Of a stretch of 64,000 nucleotides of DNA, positions 1 through 9,329 are shown piece after piece. The notes under the pieces are model-generated. The model saw only the letters and a list, made by a program, of their open reading frames with translations. It searched no databases and was not told the origin of the DNA. A program made the translations under genes and the position numbers. Every line of letters begins with the position of its first letter. The first letter of the stretch is position 1. The DNA is from Paenibacillus sp. FSL M7-0420 (GTDB lineage: Bacteria; Bacillota; Bacilli; Paenibacillales; Paenibacillaceae), in assembly GCF_038002345.1 (NCBI RefSeq), contig NZ_JBBOCJ010000001.1, positions 310,001-374,000 of the forward strand, in the 5' to 3' direction.

Positions 1-1
1 T

Positions 2-1900
2 TCCACACGCTCCCTGCGGATTGACGGAGAGGTTCCTTTTCGGGAAATGCTGCAAATACCGTTCTATTACGATTCGGATTGGCAGATGAACCGGCTGGGG
101 AACGGGGATGAGCCGTATTTGTTCTATTTAAGCAAAGGAAAACACGAATTGCAGCTGGAGGTCAGCCTCGGGGCGATTGCGCCGCTCTTGCGCCAGGTGG
201 AGGCCAGTGTGCTGGACATTAATGCGATGTACCGCAAAATCCTGATGATTACAGGCAATGTGCCGGATCCGTACCGCGATTACAGGCTGGAGGAGCAAAT
301 CCCGGATATGACGGCGGTCTTCCGTGAGCAGAGCAAGATTCTATATGGCATATCGGAAGAGCTGGTCCGGCTTACAGGGGAAAAGAGTGATAAAACCGCA
401 ACCTTGAATAAAACTGCTTATCAGCTGGCGGACATGGCCGACAAGCCGGAAACGGTGCAGAAGCGGCTATCGCAGTTCAAAATCAATGTCGGCAGCGTCG
501 GCTCCTGGATTCTGGAGGTACGGGAGCAGCCGCTGGAGATTGATTACCTGCTGCTCTCTTCGCCGGATGTGAAGCTGCCGAAGGCGAATGCTTCCGGGTT
601 CAGGAAGCTTGTGCATGAGGTGTCGTCCTTCACCCATTCGTTCTTCGAGGATTACAACACGATTGGCAATACCACGGAGAACGGCGAGACCATTGATGTA
701 TGGATCGGAACCGGCCGCGACCAGGCGCAGGTGCTGAAGGCAATGATCGATGATACATTTACCCCGCTTACCGGCATCGGTGTCAATCTGAAGCTGGTGA
801 GTCCGAATGTGCTGCTGCGCGCCTCGCTGGCCGGGGAAGGCCCGGATGTGGCGATGCAGGTCGGCAATGATATGCCGGTGAACTTCGGGATGCGCCAAGC
901 GGCGGAGGATCTGTCGAAGTATCCCGGCTATGAGGAAGTGGTGAAGCAGTTCAGAGACAGCGCGCTCGTGCCGTACCGGTTCGAGAATCAGGTCTTCGCC
1001 CTGCCGGAGCAGCAGATCTTCAACATGCTGTTCTACCGGAAGGATATTCTGCAGGAGCTGAATCTTGAGCCGCCGCAGACCTGGGATGAGGTCTACGCGA
1101 TGATTCCGGTGCTGCAGAAGCACCGGATGGATATGGCGCTGCCGCTCGCGCAGACGACAGGCGTACCGGTGCTGGAGGTCAACCGCGCCTATGCCATGCT
1201 GCTCTATCAGATGGGCGGATCCTTTTATCTGAATAACGGAGCGAAGAGCGGACTCGATACAGAGACCGGGCTGGCTGCCTTCAAGAACTGGACCAATTTC
1301 TATACCAGCTACAAGCTGCCGCTGATCTTCGACTTCCCGATGCGGTTCCGCACCGGCGAGATGCCGGTCGGCATTCAGGATTATACCTTCTATAACTATC
1401 TGACAGTATCTGCGCCGGAGATTAAAGGGCTATGGGAATTCATTCCGGTTCCGGGAACGAAACAGCCGGACGGCAGTATCCGCAGGGATGTTGCCAGCGG
1501 GGGCACCGCCGCGCTAATGCTCAAGCAGGCGAAGAACAAGGATGCCGCCTGGGAATTCATGAAGTGGTGGGTAGACAAGGATTCTCAGGTCCGCTTCGGC
1601 CGGGAGATGGAGGGCCTCATGGGCGCGGCAGCGCGGTATCCGACCGCGAACGTTGAAGCGCTTAAGGAGCTGCCGTGGCCGACAAGCGATTACCGTCATC
1701 TGGAGGAGCAGTGGCAATGGGTGCAGGGTGTGCCTGAGGTGCCGGGCGGTTACTTCACAGGCCGCCATCTGGACAATGCTCTGCGCGAGGTCATCAACAA
1801 TGGAACGAACACCGCTGATGCCCTGTACGATTATGTGCAGGAGATCGACTATGAGATTGATCAAAAGAGAGCAGAGTTCGATTTGAAACGAAGGGAATAG
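2..1900 (+). CDS. Extracellular solute-binding protein of a carbohydrate ABC transporter (5' end outside the window)
   Basis: The reading frame is open to the first base of the window, so this is the C-terminal 632 residues of a longer protein. The first ~200 visible residues look like a beta-rich/helical accessory region. From about visible residue 225 the sequence is a family-1-type sugar-binding protein, starting near IDVWIGTGRDQAQVLKAM, with the characteristic PDVAMQVGNDMPVNFGMR and WEFMKWWVDKDSQVRFGRE segments. Such proteins are membrane-tethered outside the cell and deliver oligosaccharides to the permeases. Two permease genes follow after 12 and 5 bp, so this is the first visible gene of an operon. 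No ATPase gene is seen; in Firmicutes a shared MsmX-type ATPase commonly serves these transporters (family knowledge, not seen here). The substrate is unknown; the GH30-GH43 enzyme downstream suggests a plant-cell-wall glycan. Confidence 0.88.
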   Translation, partial: STRSLRIDGEVPFREMLQIPFYYDSDWQMNRLGNGDEPYLFYLSKGKHELQLEVSLGAIAPLLRQVEASVLDINAMYRKILMITGNVPDPYRDYRLEEQIPDMTAVFREQSKILYGISEELVRLTGEKSDKTATLNKTAYQLADMADKPETVQKRLSQFKINVGSVGSWILEVREQPLEIDYLLLSSPDVKLPKANASGFRKLVHEVSSFTHSFFEDYNTIGNTTENGETIDVWIGTGRDQAQVLKAMIDDTFTPLTGIGVNLKLVSPNVLLRASLAGEGPDVAMQVGNDMPVNFGMRQAAEDLSKYPGYEEVVKQFRDSALVPYRFENQVFALPEQQIFNMLFYRKDILQELNLEPPQTWDEVYAMIPVLQKHRMDMALPLAQTTGVPVLEVNRAYAMLLYQMGGSFYLNNGAKSGLDTETGLAAFKNWTNFYTSYKLPLIFDFPMRFRTGEMPVGIQDYTFYNYLTVSAPEIKGLWEFIPVPGTKQPDGSIRRDVASGGTAALMLKQAKNKDAAWEFMKWWVDKDSQVRFGREMEGLMGAAARYPTANVEALKELPWPTSDYRHLEEQWQWVQGVPEVPGGYFTGRHLDNALREVINNGTNTADALYDYVQEIDYEIDQKRAEFDLKRRE

Positions 1901-1912
1901 GGAGGGACTCTT

Positions 1913-2878
1913 GTGCAGAAAGTGAAACATACGGCCGAACCCTTGATTCAGCCCCGGCTGTCCCCTTCCGGGCTGCGTAATTACTGGGCTTTGTTCGGCA
2001 AAGACATACGGCGGGATAAACATCTGTATGTACTGCTGGCTCCATATATGATGCTGTTTCTGTTGTTTACCGTACTGCCGGTGGTCATTTCGATCATCTT
2101 CAGCTTCACGCACTTCAACATGCTGGAGATGCCGCGCTGGATCGGCTGGGAGAATTATTCCAAGCTGCTCTGGAACGATGATGTGTTCCTGATCGGGGTC
2201 AAGAATACACTGATTTTCTCGGTGGTTACCGGACCGGTCAGCTATATCGCCTGTTTTCTGTTTGCCTGGCTGATCAATGAGCTGAATCCCAAGCTGCGGG
2301 CGTTTATGACCCTGATCTTTTTTGCGCCGTCGATCTCGGGGAATGTCTTCTTCATCTGGCAGATTATCTTCTCCAGTGACTCCTACGGGATCATCAACGG
2401 ACTTCTCATGCAGCTTGGCGTAATTTATGAGCCGATCCAATGGCTGCAGGACCCCAAGTATATGCTGGGGATCATCATGCTGGTACAGCTCTGGCTAAGC
2501 CTCGGGACCAGCTTCCTGGCCTTCATCGCCGGACTGCAGACTGTTGACAAGACGCTGTATGAAGCAGGGGCTGTGGACGGTGTCAAAAACCGCTGGCAGG
2601 AGCTGTGGTTCATTACGCTCCCTTCCATGCGGCCGCAGCTGATGTTCGGTGCGGTCATTCAGATCACTGCGTCGCTGGCAGTTGCCGATGTGGCTATGGC
2701 GCTGGCGGGCTTCCCGAGTGTGCAGTACGGGGCGCATACGATCGTAACCCATCTGGTGGACTACGGGACGATCCGCTTCGAGATGGGCTATGCCTCGGCG
2801 ATTGCCACCGTGCTGTTCGTGATGATGCTGGGCAGCAATCTGATTGTTCAAAAGCTGCTGAAGAGGGTGGGTGAATAA
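1913..2878 (+). CDS. Carbohydrate ABC transporter permease (MalF/UgpA type), first pair
   Basis: Integral membrane subunit of 321 residues with about six transmembrane segments. The conserved cytoplasmic loop contacting the ATPase is visible as EAGAVDGVKNRWQELWFITL, the EAA motif of sugar permeases. A hydrophobic start (YVLLAPYMMLFLLFTVLPVV) is typical of the MalF/UgpA subunit. The GTG start is preceded by GGAGGG at 1901-1906 with 6 bp spacing. It lies 12 bp after the solute-binding protein gene and 5 bp before its partner permease, so co-transcription and a heterodimeric channel are expected. Confidence 0.92.
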   Translation: MQKVKHTAEPLIQPRLSPSGLRNYWALFGKDIRRDKHLYVLLAPYMMLFLLFTVLPVVISIIFSFTHFNMLEMPRWIGWENYSKLLWNDDVFLIGVKNTLIFSVVTGPVSYIACFLFAWLINELNPKLRAFMTLIFFAPSISGNVFFIWQIIFSSDSYGIINGLLMQLGVIYEPIQWLQDPKYMLGIIMLVQLWLSLGTSFLAFIAGLQTVDKTLYEAGAVDGVKNRWQELWFITLPSMRPQLMFGAVIQITASLAVADVAMALAGFPSVQYGAHTIVTHLVDYGTIRFEMGYASAIATVLFVMMLGSNLIVQKLLKRVGE

Positions 2879-2883
2879 GCGGG

Positions 2884-3747
2884 ATGAAGCTTGCTATACG
2901 TCTGAACAAAAAAGTAAACCGTTCCTGGCAGGTCGACGCCCTGCTGTTCCTGGCCCTGGCCGGATTCGGATCCTTCATGGCGATTCCGTTAATTTATGTC
3001 ATTAACAATGCGTTCAAGCCGCTGGATGAGCTGTTTATTTTCCCGCCTACGCTGTTTGTACGCAATGCCACGCTTGAGAACTTCGCCAATCTGTTTCAGG
3101 TGATGAAGAATTCCTGGGTGCCGTTCTCCAGATATATATTCAACACGGTATTCATTACCGCTGCCGGTACAGCCGGGCATATCCTGCTGGCCTCGGCGGC
3201 GGCTTACCCGCTGGCGAAGCATAAATTCCGCGGCTCTAAGGTGCTGTTCACCGTGGTTGTCCTGTCGCTGATGTTCTCGCCGCATGTCACCGCGATACCG
3301 AACTATATGATTATGTCCGCTCTGGGCTGGATGGACTCCTACCAGGCGGTTATCGTTCCTGCCTTTGCCTATCCGCTGGGACTCTATCTCATGAAGCAGT
3401 TCATGGAGCAGATCCCCGATGCGCTGCTGGAGGCGGCGAAGATAGACGGGGCAAGTGAATACCGCATCTTCTGGCAGGTCGTCATGCCGCTGGTGAAGCC
3501 GGCCTGGCTGACGCTGCTCATTCTGATGATGCAGATGCTATGGGGAACGGACGGCGGCAGCTTCATCTACAGCGAGCAGCTCAAGACGCTGCATTACGCG
3601 ATGGGCCAGATTATTCAGGGCGGGATCGCCCGTGCAGGAGTCGGGGCTGCGGTAGCGGTGATTATGATGACCGTGCCGATTGTGACGTTCATTCTGTCAC
3701 AGAGCAATGTGATTCAGACGATGGCTTCGTCCGGCATGAAGGACTGA
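2884..3747 (+). CDS. Carbohydrate ABC transporter permease (MalG/UgpE type), first pair
   Basis: Second membrane subunit, 287 residues, about six transmembrane helices. The EAA loop reads LLEAAKIDGASEYRIFWQVV and the N-terminus carries the usual FKPLDELFIFPPTLF stretch found after the first helix of MalG-type subunits. Translation starts 5 bp after the stop of the preceding permease, which suggests coupling. With the upstream binding protein it completes one importer apart from the ATPase. The substrate cannot be read from the sequence. Confidence 0.92.
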   Translation: MKLAIRLNKKVNRSWQVDALLFLALAGFGSFMAIPLIYVINNAFKPLDELFIFPPTLFVRNATLENFANLFQVMKNSWVPFSRYIFNTVFITAAGTAGHILLASAAAYPLAKHKFRGSKVLFTVVVLSLMFSPHVTAIPNYMIMSALGWMDSYQAVIVPAFAYPLGLYLMKQFMEQIPDALLEAAKIDGASEYRIFWQVVMPLVKPAWLTLLILMMQMLWGTDGGSFIYSEQLKTLHYAMGQIIQGGIARAGVGAAVAVIMMTVPIVTFILSQSNVIQTMASSGMKD

Positions 3748-3751
3748 AGCG

Positions 3752-5209
3752 ATGGAGGCGTTAGGGTTGAGAATAAAGTCATCGATACTGGTGCTTGTAT
3801 CCGTGCTGCTGCTTGTCAGCCTGTGTCCTAGGCCGGCCGGGGCTGCGCCGTATGAAGGATATACCTACTCCTACTGGGGAGACGCGGTTCAGTCGCCGAT
3901 TGCTTATCTTCCTTCGAGGGCTATCAGCGGGCTGGAGGCAGGGACGGGAGTCTGGACTGCTCCGGGAGACCTGTTTGTCTCAGCGGAAGGGCTGCTCTAT
4001 GTGCTCGATTCCGGGAACGGGAGGATTGTGGTGCTGGATAAGGAGTGGAAGACACTCCGTGTCATCGAAGGCTTCCGGAACGGGGAGAAGAAGGACAGCT
4101 TCAATAACCCGGAGGGACTCTTCGTTACGGATGCCGGCCGGATCTACGTGGCGGACACGGAGAACAGACGGCTGGTCGAGCTGGACGGTACAGGGGCCTT
4201 CGTGCGGGAGATCGGAGCGCCGGAGGCGGATGTGATCGGAGCGGGTTTTGAGTATTTTCCGCGGAAGGTGATTGTTGATAAGGCAGGCCGGATCTATGTG
4301 GTGGGCAGAGGGGTCTACGAAGGGCTGATCGAGTTCGACAGCGACGGGCAGTTCACAGGCTTCATGGGCACGAACAAGGTGCAGTTTGATCCTGTGGATC
4401 TGTTCTGGAAGTCGGTATCAACCAAGGAGCAGCGCGAGAAGATGGTGCAGTTCATTCCGCTGGAATTCAACAATGTCGATGTCGATGAAGATGGCTTCAT
4501 CTATACCACTACCGTGGATAAGAAGACCTTCTCTCCGGTAAAAAGATTGAATCCCTCCGGCATCGATGTCCTGCGGGTCAGCGGGGAGATCCCGCCCATC
4601 GGCGATCTGAGCAGGGACCGCTCCGCCTTCATTGACATTGATGTGACCGGAAACGGGGTCTACCGGGTACTGGACTCCACGCGCGGGCGGGTGTTCACCT
4701 ACAATGAGGACGGCAAGCTGCTGTATGTCATCGGTCAACTAGGCAGCCAGCTCGGTACCTTCAAGAACCCGGCGGCGGTGGAGAGCTATGAGAATGCAAT
4801 CTATGTACTGGACCGTGATCTGGGGAGAATTACCGAGTTCACAGTGACTCAGTTCGGCAGCATGGTCAATGAAGCCAACACCCTGTACAGCTCCGGTAAG
4901 CATGATGAAGCCGCCAAGCTGTGGCGGGAGGTGCTGAAGCTGGATGCCAACTATGAGATGGCGTATGTCGGCATCGGCAAATCACTGCTCCGCCAAGGCG
5001 AATATAAGGAGGCTATGACTTATCTGAAGCTGGGTAATGACCGCGAATATTACTCCAAGGCGCTTGGGAAATACCGCAGGGAGTATATGCGCGATTATTT
5101 CAGCCTCTATATGACCGGAATAATAGCCGTGCTGCTGGGCGGCTACGTCATCGTCCGCCTGGTAAAGCGGCCGAGAAAGGAAGGGAGGGTTCAGGATGCC
5201 GTTTCTTAA
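3752..5209 (+). CDS. Surface-anchored NHL-repeat and TPR protein
   Basis: 485 residues. A signal-peptide-like start (SSILVLVSVLLLVSLCPRPAGA) is followed by NHL-type beta-propeller repeats from about residue 60 to 350 (for example GLLYVLDSGNGRIVVLDKE, GRIYVADTENRRLVELDG and AIYVLDRDLGRITEFT). A tetratricopeptide stretch occupies about 370-440 (SGKHDEAAKLWREVLKLDAN, QGEYKEAMTYLKLG). A single transmembrane helix near 447-468 precedes a basic tail. The likely topology is an extracellular propeller and TPR anchored by the C-terminal helix. It starts 4 bp after the permease stop and overlaps the next gene by 14 bp, so it is tightly embedded in the transporter operon. NHL propellers usually bind proteins or glycans; a role as scaffold or sensor for glycan uptake is inference. 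Confidence 0.78.
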   Translation: MEALGLRIKSSILVLVSVLLLVSLCPRPAGAAPYEGYTYSYWGDAVQSPIAYLPSRAISGLEAGTGVWTAPGDLFVSAEGLLYVLDSGNGRIVVLDKEWKTLRVIEGFRNGEKKDSFNNPEGLFVTDAGRIYVADTENRRLVELDGTGAFVREIGAPEADVIGAGFEYFPRKVIVDKAGRIYVVGRGVYEGLIEFDSDGQFTGFMGTNKVQFDPVDLFWKSVSTKEQREKMVQFIPLEFNNVDVDEDGFIYTTTVDKKTFSPVKRLNPSGIDVLRVSGEIPPIGDLSRDRSAFIDIDVTGNGVYRVLDSTRGRVFTYNEDGKLLYVIGQLGSQLGTFKNPAAVESYENAIYVLDRDLGRITEFTVTQFGSMVNEANTLYSSGKHDEAAKLWREVLKLDANYEMAYVGIGKSLLRQGEYKEAMTYLKLGNDREYYSKALGKYRREYMRDYFSLYMTGIIAVLLGGYVIVRLVKRPRKEGRVQDAVS

Positions 5210-5819
5210 GGACATTAAATATTCACTGCATGTAGCAGTGCACCCCTTCGACGGATTCTGGGATCTGAAATACGAAAATAAGGGCAAGCTGCGCATGGCA
5301 CTGGGCATTCTTATGGCCCTTACCCTGACCATGATTGTGAAGCGCCAATATGTAGGCTATGTGGTCAATTATAATCACCCGCTTGCACTGAACAGCATCA
5401 ATGAGCTCAAGTATATTATTTTCCCGTTCCTGCTCTGGTGCCTGGCGAACTGGTCCCTGACGACGCTGATGGACGGGGAAGGGAAGTTCGGAGAGATCGT
5501 CATTACGACAGGCTACGCCCTGCTTCCACTGATTCTGATCAACATTCCCAATATCCTGCTCAGCAATGTGATCACGCTGCGGGAGGCTTCCTTCTATCAT
5601 TTACTGGATGCTCTGGCCACGCTCTGGTTCGTGTGGCTCTTGTTCATCGGAACCATGACCGTTCATCAGTACACGGTGCTCAAAACGATTACAACCATGC
5701 TGCTGACACTGGCCGTGGCGGGCATCATCATCTTCCTGGGCCTGCTGTTCTTTAATCTGATCCAGCAAATTGTCAGTTTTGTCTACACCGTCTACCAGGA
5801 GCTTTCACTTCGCGGATAA
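5196..5819 (+). CDS. YIP1-family membrane protein
   Basis: 207 residues with about five hydrophobic helices and the pattern of the Yip1 domain: an N-terminal soluble segment containing HPFDGFWDLKYENKGKLRMA, then helices including FPFLLWCLANWSLTTLMDGE and GYALLPLILINIPNILL. A strong GGAAGGGAGG site precedes the ATG, which lies inside the end of the NHL/TPR gene (14-bp overlap). Bacterial Yip1-domain proteins have no firmly assigned activity. Conserved placement between NHL and DUF5696 genes would argue for a shared membrane-associated function, but conservation cannot be checked here. Confidence 0.75.
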   Translation: MPFLKDIKYSLHVAVHPFDGFWDLKYENKGKLRMALGILMALTLTMIVKRQYVGYVVNYNHPLALNSINELKYIIFPFLLWCLANWSLTTLMDGEGKFGEIVITTGYALLPLILINIPNILLSNVITLREASFYHLLDALATLWFVWLLFIGTMTVHQYTVLKTITTMLLTLAVAGIIIFLGLLFFNLIQQIVSFVYTVYQELSLRG

Positions 5820-5837
5820 GAAAGGAGGAGCCAGGCT

Positions 5838-8408
5838 TTGAAGAAGAAGCTAACCATCATTGCCATTGTGCTTATGCTCAGCGGCGCAGCCCTGCTGCCG
5901 TACACAGACTTGGCGGAATCCGCGCCTGAAGCGGAAGCGGCGGTACAATCCGATACGGCAATACAATCCGAAGCAGCGGTACCATCCTCAGCGCAGAGCA
6001 TGCAGGCCACCCCTAAATCGCCGGAGCTATCCGCAGATCTGAAGGCGGCCCTGGACAACGAATATTTGACCCTGTATCTGAACCGGGCCACAACGGAGAT
6101 CGCCGTTAAGGATAAGAAGAGCGGAGCGCTCTGGTATTCTAACCCGCAGGACCGCGAACAGGATGCTGTCGCCACCGGATATAACAAATCCAAGCTGAAT
6201 GTACAGGTAGAGCTGACCTACTATGACAGCAAGGGCAATCTCATGAACTATGACAACTACACCCACAGTGTGCAGAACAGCCAGTTCACCATCGAGGAAT
6301 CGGGTGGCAGCCTGAATATCGTGTATACGCTGGGGGAGGTCAAGAGCAATATCGACGGAATTCCCAAATACATCAGTGAAGAACGCTTTCGTACCCTGAT
6401 TATCGGCCGCCTTGAGAAGGACAGTGACAAGAAGGAGATTGAGAAGCGGTTCAGGTATGATGAGCCGAACAAGCGGTATGAACGAAGAGATACGTCCTTT
6501 AAGGGAGTCGGGCTTAAGAAGGTGACTTCCCTGTTCGAGCAGGTTGGCTATGATGAGGCGCAAATTGCCATCGACAAGGCGGCCTACGGTGAAGAGGAGG
6601 ACGGAGCCGCCCTGGTGACGCTCCCCCTGGAATACCGGCTGGACGGAAAACAGCTACGGGTAAGCATCCCGGGCGATAAGGTCCGTTATCCGGATAATAT
6701 GCATATTCAGACGTTGACGCTGCTTCCGTTTTTTGGGGCAAGCGGGACGAAGGATGAAGGCTACAGCCTGGTGCCTGACGGCTCCGGGTCACTGATACAC
6801 TTCAATAATAACAAGCTCTATGCTACCCCTTACCGCACCGCGCTGTACGGGCCGGATGCTGCGCTGACCCAGCTGGGGCAAGTGCAGAAGGAGGAGACCG
6901 CACGGCTGCCTGTATTCGGCATGAAGGTTCAGGACCGCGGCTTCCTGGCGGTGATCGAGAGCGGAGCTGCGGTAGCAGCCGTGGAGGCAGACGTCAGCGG
7001 GCGGCTGAATCAGTATAACAATGTCTTCTCCAGCTATACGCTGGGCAGTCTGGAGGAAGTGACGCTGACCAACGGCTGGCGCTCCAGTACGGTGAAGCAA
7101 TTTCAGGCAGGTATCTTCCCCGGAGATATCACTGTAGCGTACAGCTTCCTTGATCAGGAAGAAGCCAGCTATTCAGGCATGGCCGCCCAATACCGGGAGT
7201 ATTTAATCGAACATACCGGGATGGCAAGGCTGGAAGAGGCGGAGGACGTTCCCTTCTACCTGGAATTGATCGGCGGCATTCCGAAAAAGAAGTTCTTCCT
7301 GGGCATTCCCTACAGCGCTTATGAGCCGCTTACTTCCTTCAAGGAGGCCAGGGTCATTCTGGAGCAGATGCAGGAGAAGGGGATCGGGGACATTCAACTG
7401 CGGTACACCGGATGGTTCAACGGCGGCATCAACCATAATTACCCGAAGGGCGTATCGGTGGACAGCAAGCTTGGCGGGGCAAAAGGACTTCAGGAGCTGC
7501 AATCTTACGCACAGGATAAGGGGATTACACTGTATCCCGATGCTTCGTTCCTGCAGACTTTCCCGGAAGCCAAGGGCCTCGGCAAGTCACAGGCCTCCAA
7601 GCTGATTACGGGCAAGCTGGCGCATACATATCCCTATGATATCTCTGACCTCAAGCAGGATGTGAAGCAGCCCTCCGGTTATGTCGTCAGTCCCCGGGTA
7701 CTGCCGGGTGTGGTAGACGGCTTCCTCGGGGATTATGCAGCGCTTGGAGTGGACGGCTTGTCCCTGCGGGATCTCGGCAGCGGGCTGAATTCCGATTTCA
7801 ATGCGGAGAATCTGGTTGACCGCCAGCGGGCCGAGGGAATCGTCAAAGAGCAGCTGGAGCGCATGAGCAGCTCGGTGCCCCGCTTGATGGTTGAAGGCGG
7901 CAATGCGTACGCAGCTCCCTTCGCCCGTCATATTGTGGCTGCGCCCATGCAGAGCAGCGGGTTCAATATTACGGATGAGAGCATCCCCTTCTTCCAGATG
8001 GTGTACCACGGCTATCTGCAATATGCCGGAACTGCCTGGAATATGGCTGACGATCAGGATGCAACGCTTAGTCTGCTGAAGGCGCTGGAGACCGGGAGCG
8101 CACCGTATTATACCTGGTTCTATGCAGATCCCTCTGCGGTCAAGATGACGGGCTTCGACCGGCTGTATTCAGCCGATTACCGCAGCTGGATTGATCAGGC
8201 AGCCGGGCAGTATCAGGCATTGAGCCGTGTACTGAAGAGTGTCCAGTCCCAGACGATCAAGGAGCATAAGAAGCTGGCGGAAGGTGTCTATCAGACGGCT
8301 TATGAAGCGGGTACCAGGATTATAGTGAATTACAACCGTGCACCGGTGACTGTGGGCGGAGTAACCATAGACGGACGGAATTACCGGGTAGGAGGTGAGC
8401 AGCAATAA
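5838..8408 (+). CDS. DUF5696-type exported protein, possible glycoside-hydrolase-like fold
   Basis: 856 residues starting at TTG 5838 behind AAAGGAGGAG (spacing 7). The N-terminus is a signal peptide or anchor (LTIIAIVLMLSGAALLPYTD) followed by an Ala/Glu/Gln-rich linker to about residue 60. The N-terminal half is beta-rich. From about residue 470 the sequence resembles a TIM-barrel, with segments such as IGDIQLRYTGWFNGGINHNY, YAQDKGITLYPDASFLQTF, GVDGLSLRDLGSGLNSDF and RLMVEGGNAYAAPFA. I recognise the overall type as DUF5696, often found in Paenibacillus carbohydrate ABC clusters. Enzymatic activity is plausible from the barrel-like pattern but unproven. It overlaps the next permease by one base, so translation is coupled. 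Confidence 0.72.
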   Translation: MKKKLTIIAIVLMLSGAALLPYTDLAESAPEAEAAVQSDTAIQSEAAVPSSAQSMQATPKSPELSADLKAALDNEYLTLYLNRATTEIAVKDKKSGALWYSNPQDREQDAVATGYNKSKLNVQVELTYYDSKGNLMNYDNYTHSVQNSQFTIEESGGSLNIVYTLGEVKSNIDGIPKYISEERFRTLIIGRLEKDSDKKEIEKRFRYDEPNKRYERRDTSFKGVGLKKVTSLFEQVGYDEAQIAIDKAAYGEEEDGAALVTLPLEYRLDGKQLRVSIPGDKVRYPDNMHIQTLTLLPFFGASGTKDEGYSLVPDGSGSLIHFNNNKLYATPYRTALYGPDAALTQLGQVQKEETARLPVFGMKVQDRGFLAVIESGAAVAAVEADVSGRLNQYNNVFSSYTLGSLEEVTLTNGWRSSTVKQFQAGIFPGDITVAYSFLDQEEASYSGMAAQYREYLIEHTGMARLEEAEDVPFYLELIGGIPKKKFFLGIPYSAYEPLTSFKEARVILEQMQEKGIGDIQLRYTGWFNGGINHNYPKGVSVDSKLGGAKGLQELQSYAQDKGITLYPDASFLQTFPEAKGLGKSQASKLITGKLAHTYPYDISDLKQDVKQPSGYVVSPRVLPGVVDGFLGDYAALGVDGLSLRDLGSGLNSDFNAENLVDRQRAEGIVKEQLERMSSSVPRLMVEGGNAYAAPFARHIVAAPMQSSGFNITDESIPFFQMVYHGYLQYAGTAWNMADDQDATLSLLKALETGSAPYYTWFYADPSAVKMTGFDRLYSADYRSWIDQAAGQYQALSRVLKSVQSQTIKEHKKLAEGVYQTAYEAGTRIIVNYNRAPVTVGGVTIDGRNYRVGGEQQ

Positions 8409-9307
8409 TGAAGCTTAAGAAGCTGTCCCTGGAGCAAAAAAACAGATATTACGGCCTGTACTTCATTCTTCCCTGGTTCGCGGGCTTCTGCTTCCTGTTC
8501 CTGACGCCGCTGCTGTCCTCCCTGCGGTTCAGCCTCAGTAACCTGCAGGTCAATGATGAGGGCTTCACGCTAAAATATATCGGACTCGCGAACTTCCGGG
8601 AGGCGCTGTTCTCCCATGAATCCTATGTCCGGACATTAACGGAATCCGTGTCGAATATCGTGCTGAACACCCCGCTTATTCTGATTTTCAGCCTGTTTTT
8701 CGCTGTGCTGCTCAATCAGAAGTTCCATGGCAGAGTGCTGGCCCGGGCCATCTTCTTCCTGCCGGTCATTCTGGCCTCGGGGATTATTGCCAGCATTGAG
8801 AACGGGGATCTGATGCAGTCCGTTGTGCGCAGCGCCAGTGATTCCACGGGCGGAGGCCTGTCGGTGATCAAGAATCTGGAGCTGACCACGCTGCTGATCG
8901 AATCCGGTCTGAGCCCCACCGTGGTGCAGTATCTGACTGGGGCGGTGAGCCGGATCTATGAAATTGTCAGCCAATCGGGCGTGCAGATCCTGATCTTCCT
9001 GGCGGGGCTGCAATCGATTTCCCCTTCCCTGTATGAGGCGGCGAAGATTGAAGGCTCCACAGGCTACGAGGCCTTCTGGAAAATTACGTTTCCGATGATC
9101 GGCCCGCTGATCCTGACGAATCTGGTCTATACCATCATCGACAGCTTCATCAGCGACCAGACCAGCCGCATGGTGGTGGATACAGCGTTCAAGAGCTTCA
9201 ATTTCGGGCTGAGCGCAGCCATGTCCTGGATGTATTTTGCCATCATTGCGCTGCTGTTGTGGATCACGACGGCGCTGATCTCACGCAAAGTCTTTTATCA
9301 AGACTAG
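8408..9307 (+). CDS. Carbohydrate ABC transporter permease (MalF type), second pair
   Basis: 299 residues with about six membrane segments and the EAA loop SPSLYEAAKIEGSTGYEAFW. The ATG overlaps the TAA of the preceding gene by one base, and AGGAGGTGAG at 8390-8399 provides the ribosome binding site. It starts a second permease pair in the same operon. No separate solute-binding protein accompanies this pair inside the window, so it either shares the upstream binding protein or uses one encoded elsewhere. Confidence 0.9.
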   Translation: MKLKKLSLEQKNRYYGLYFILPWFAGFCFLFLTPLLSSLRFSLSNLQVNDEGFTLKYIGLANFREALFSHESYVRTLTESVSNIVLNTPLILIFSLFFAVLLNQKFHGRVLARAIFFLPVILASGIIASIENGDLMQSVVRSASDSTGGGLSVIKNLELTTLLIESGLSPTVVQYLTGAVSRIYEIVSQSGVQILIFLAGLQSISPSLYEAAKIEGSTGYEAFWKITFPMIGPLILTNLVYTIIDSFISDQTSRMVVDTAFKSFNFGLSAAMSWMYFAIIALLLWITTALISRKVFYQD

Positions 9308-9329
9308 CGGTTAGGAAGGAGGAGCATTC

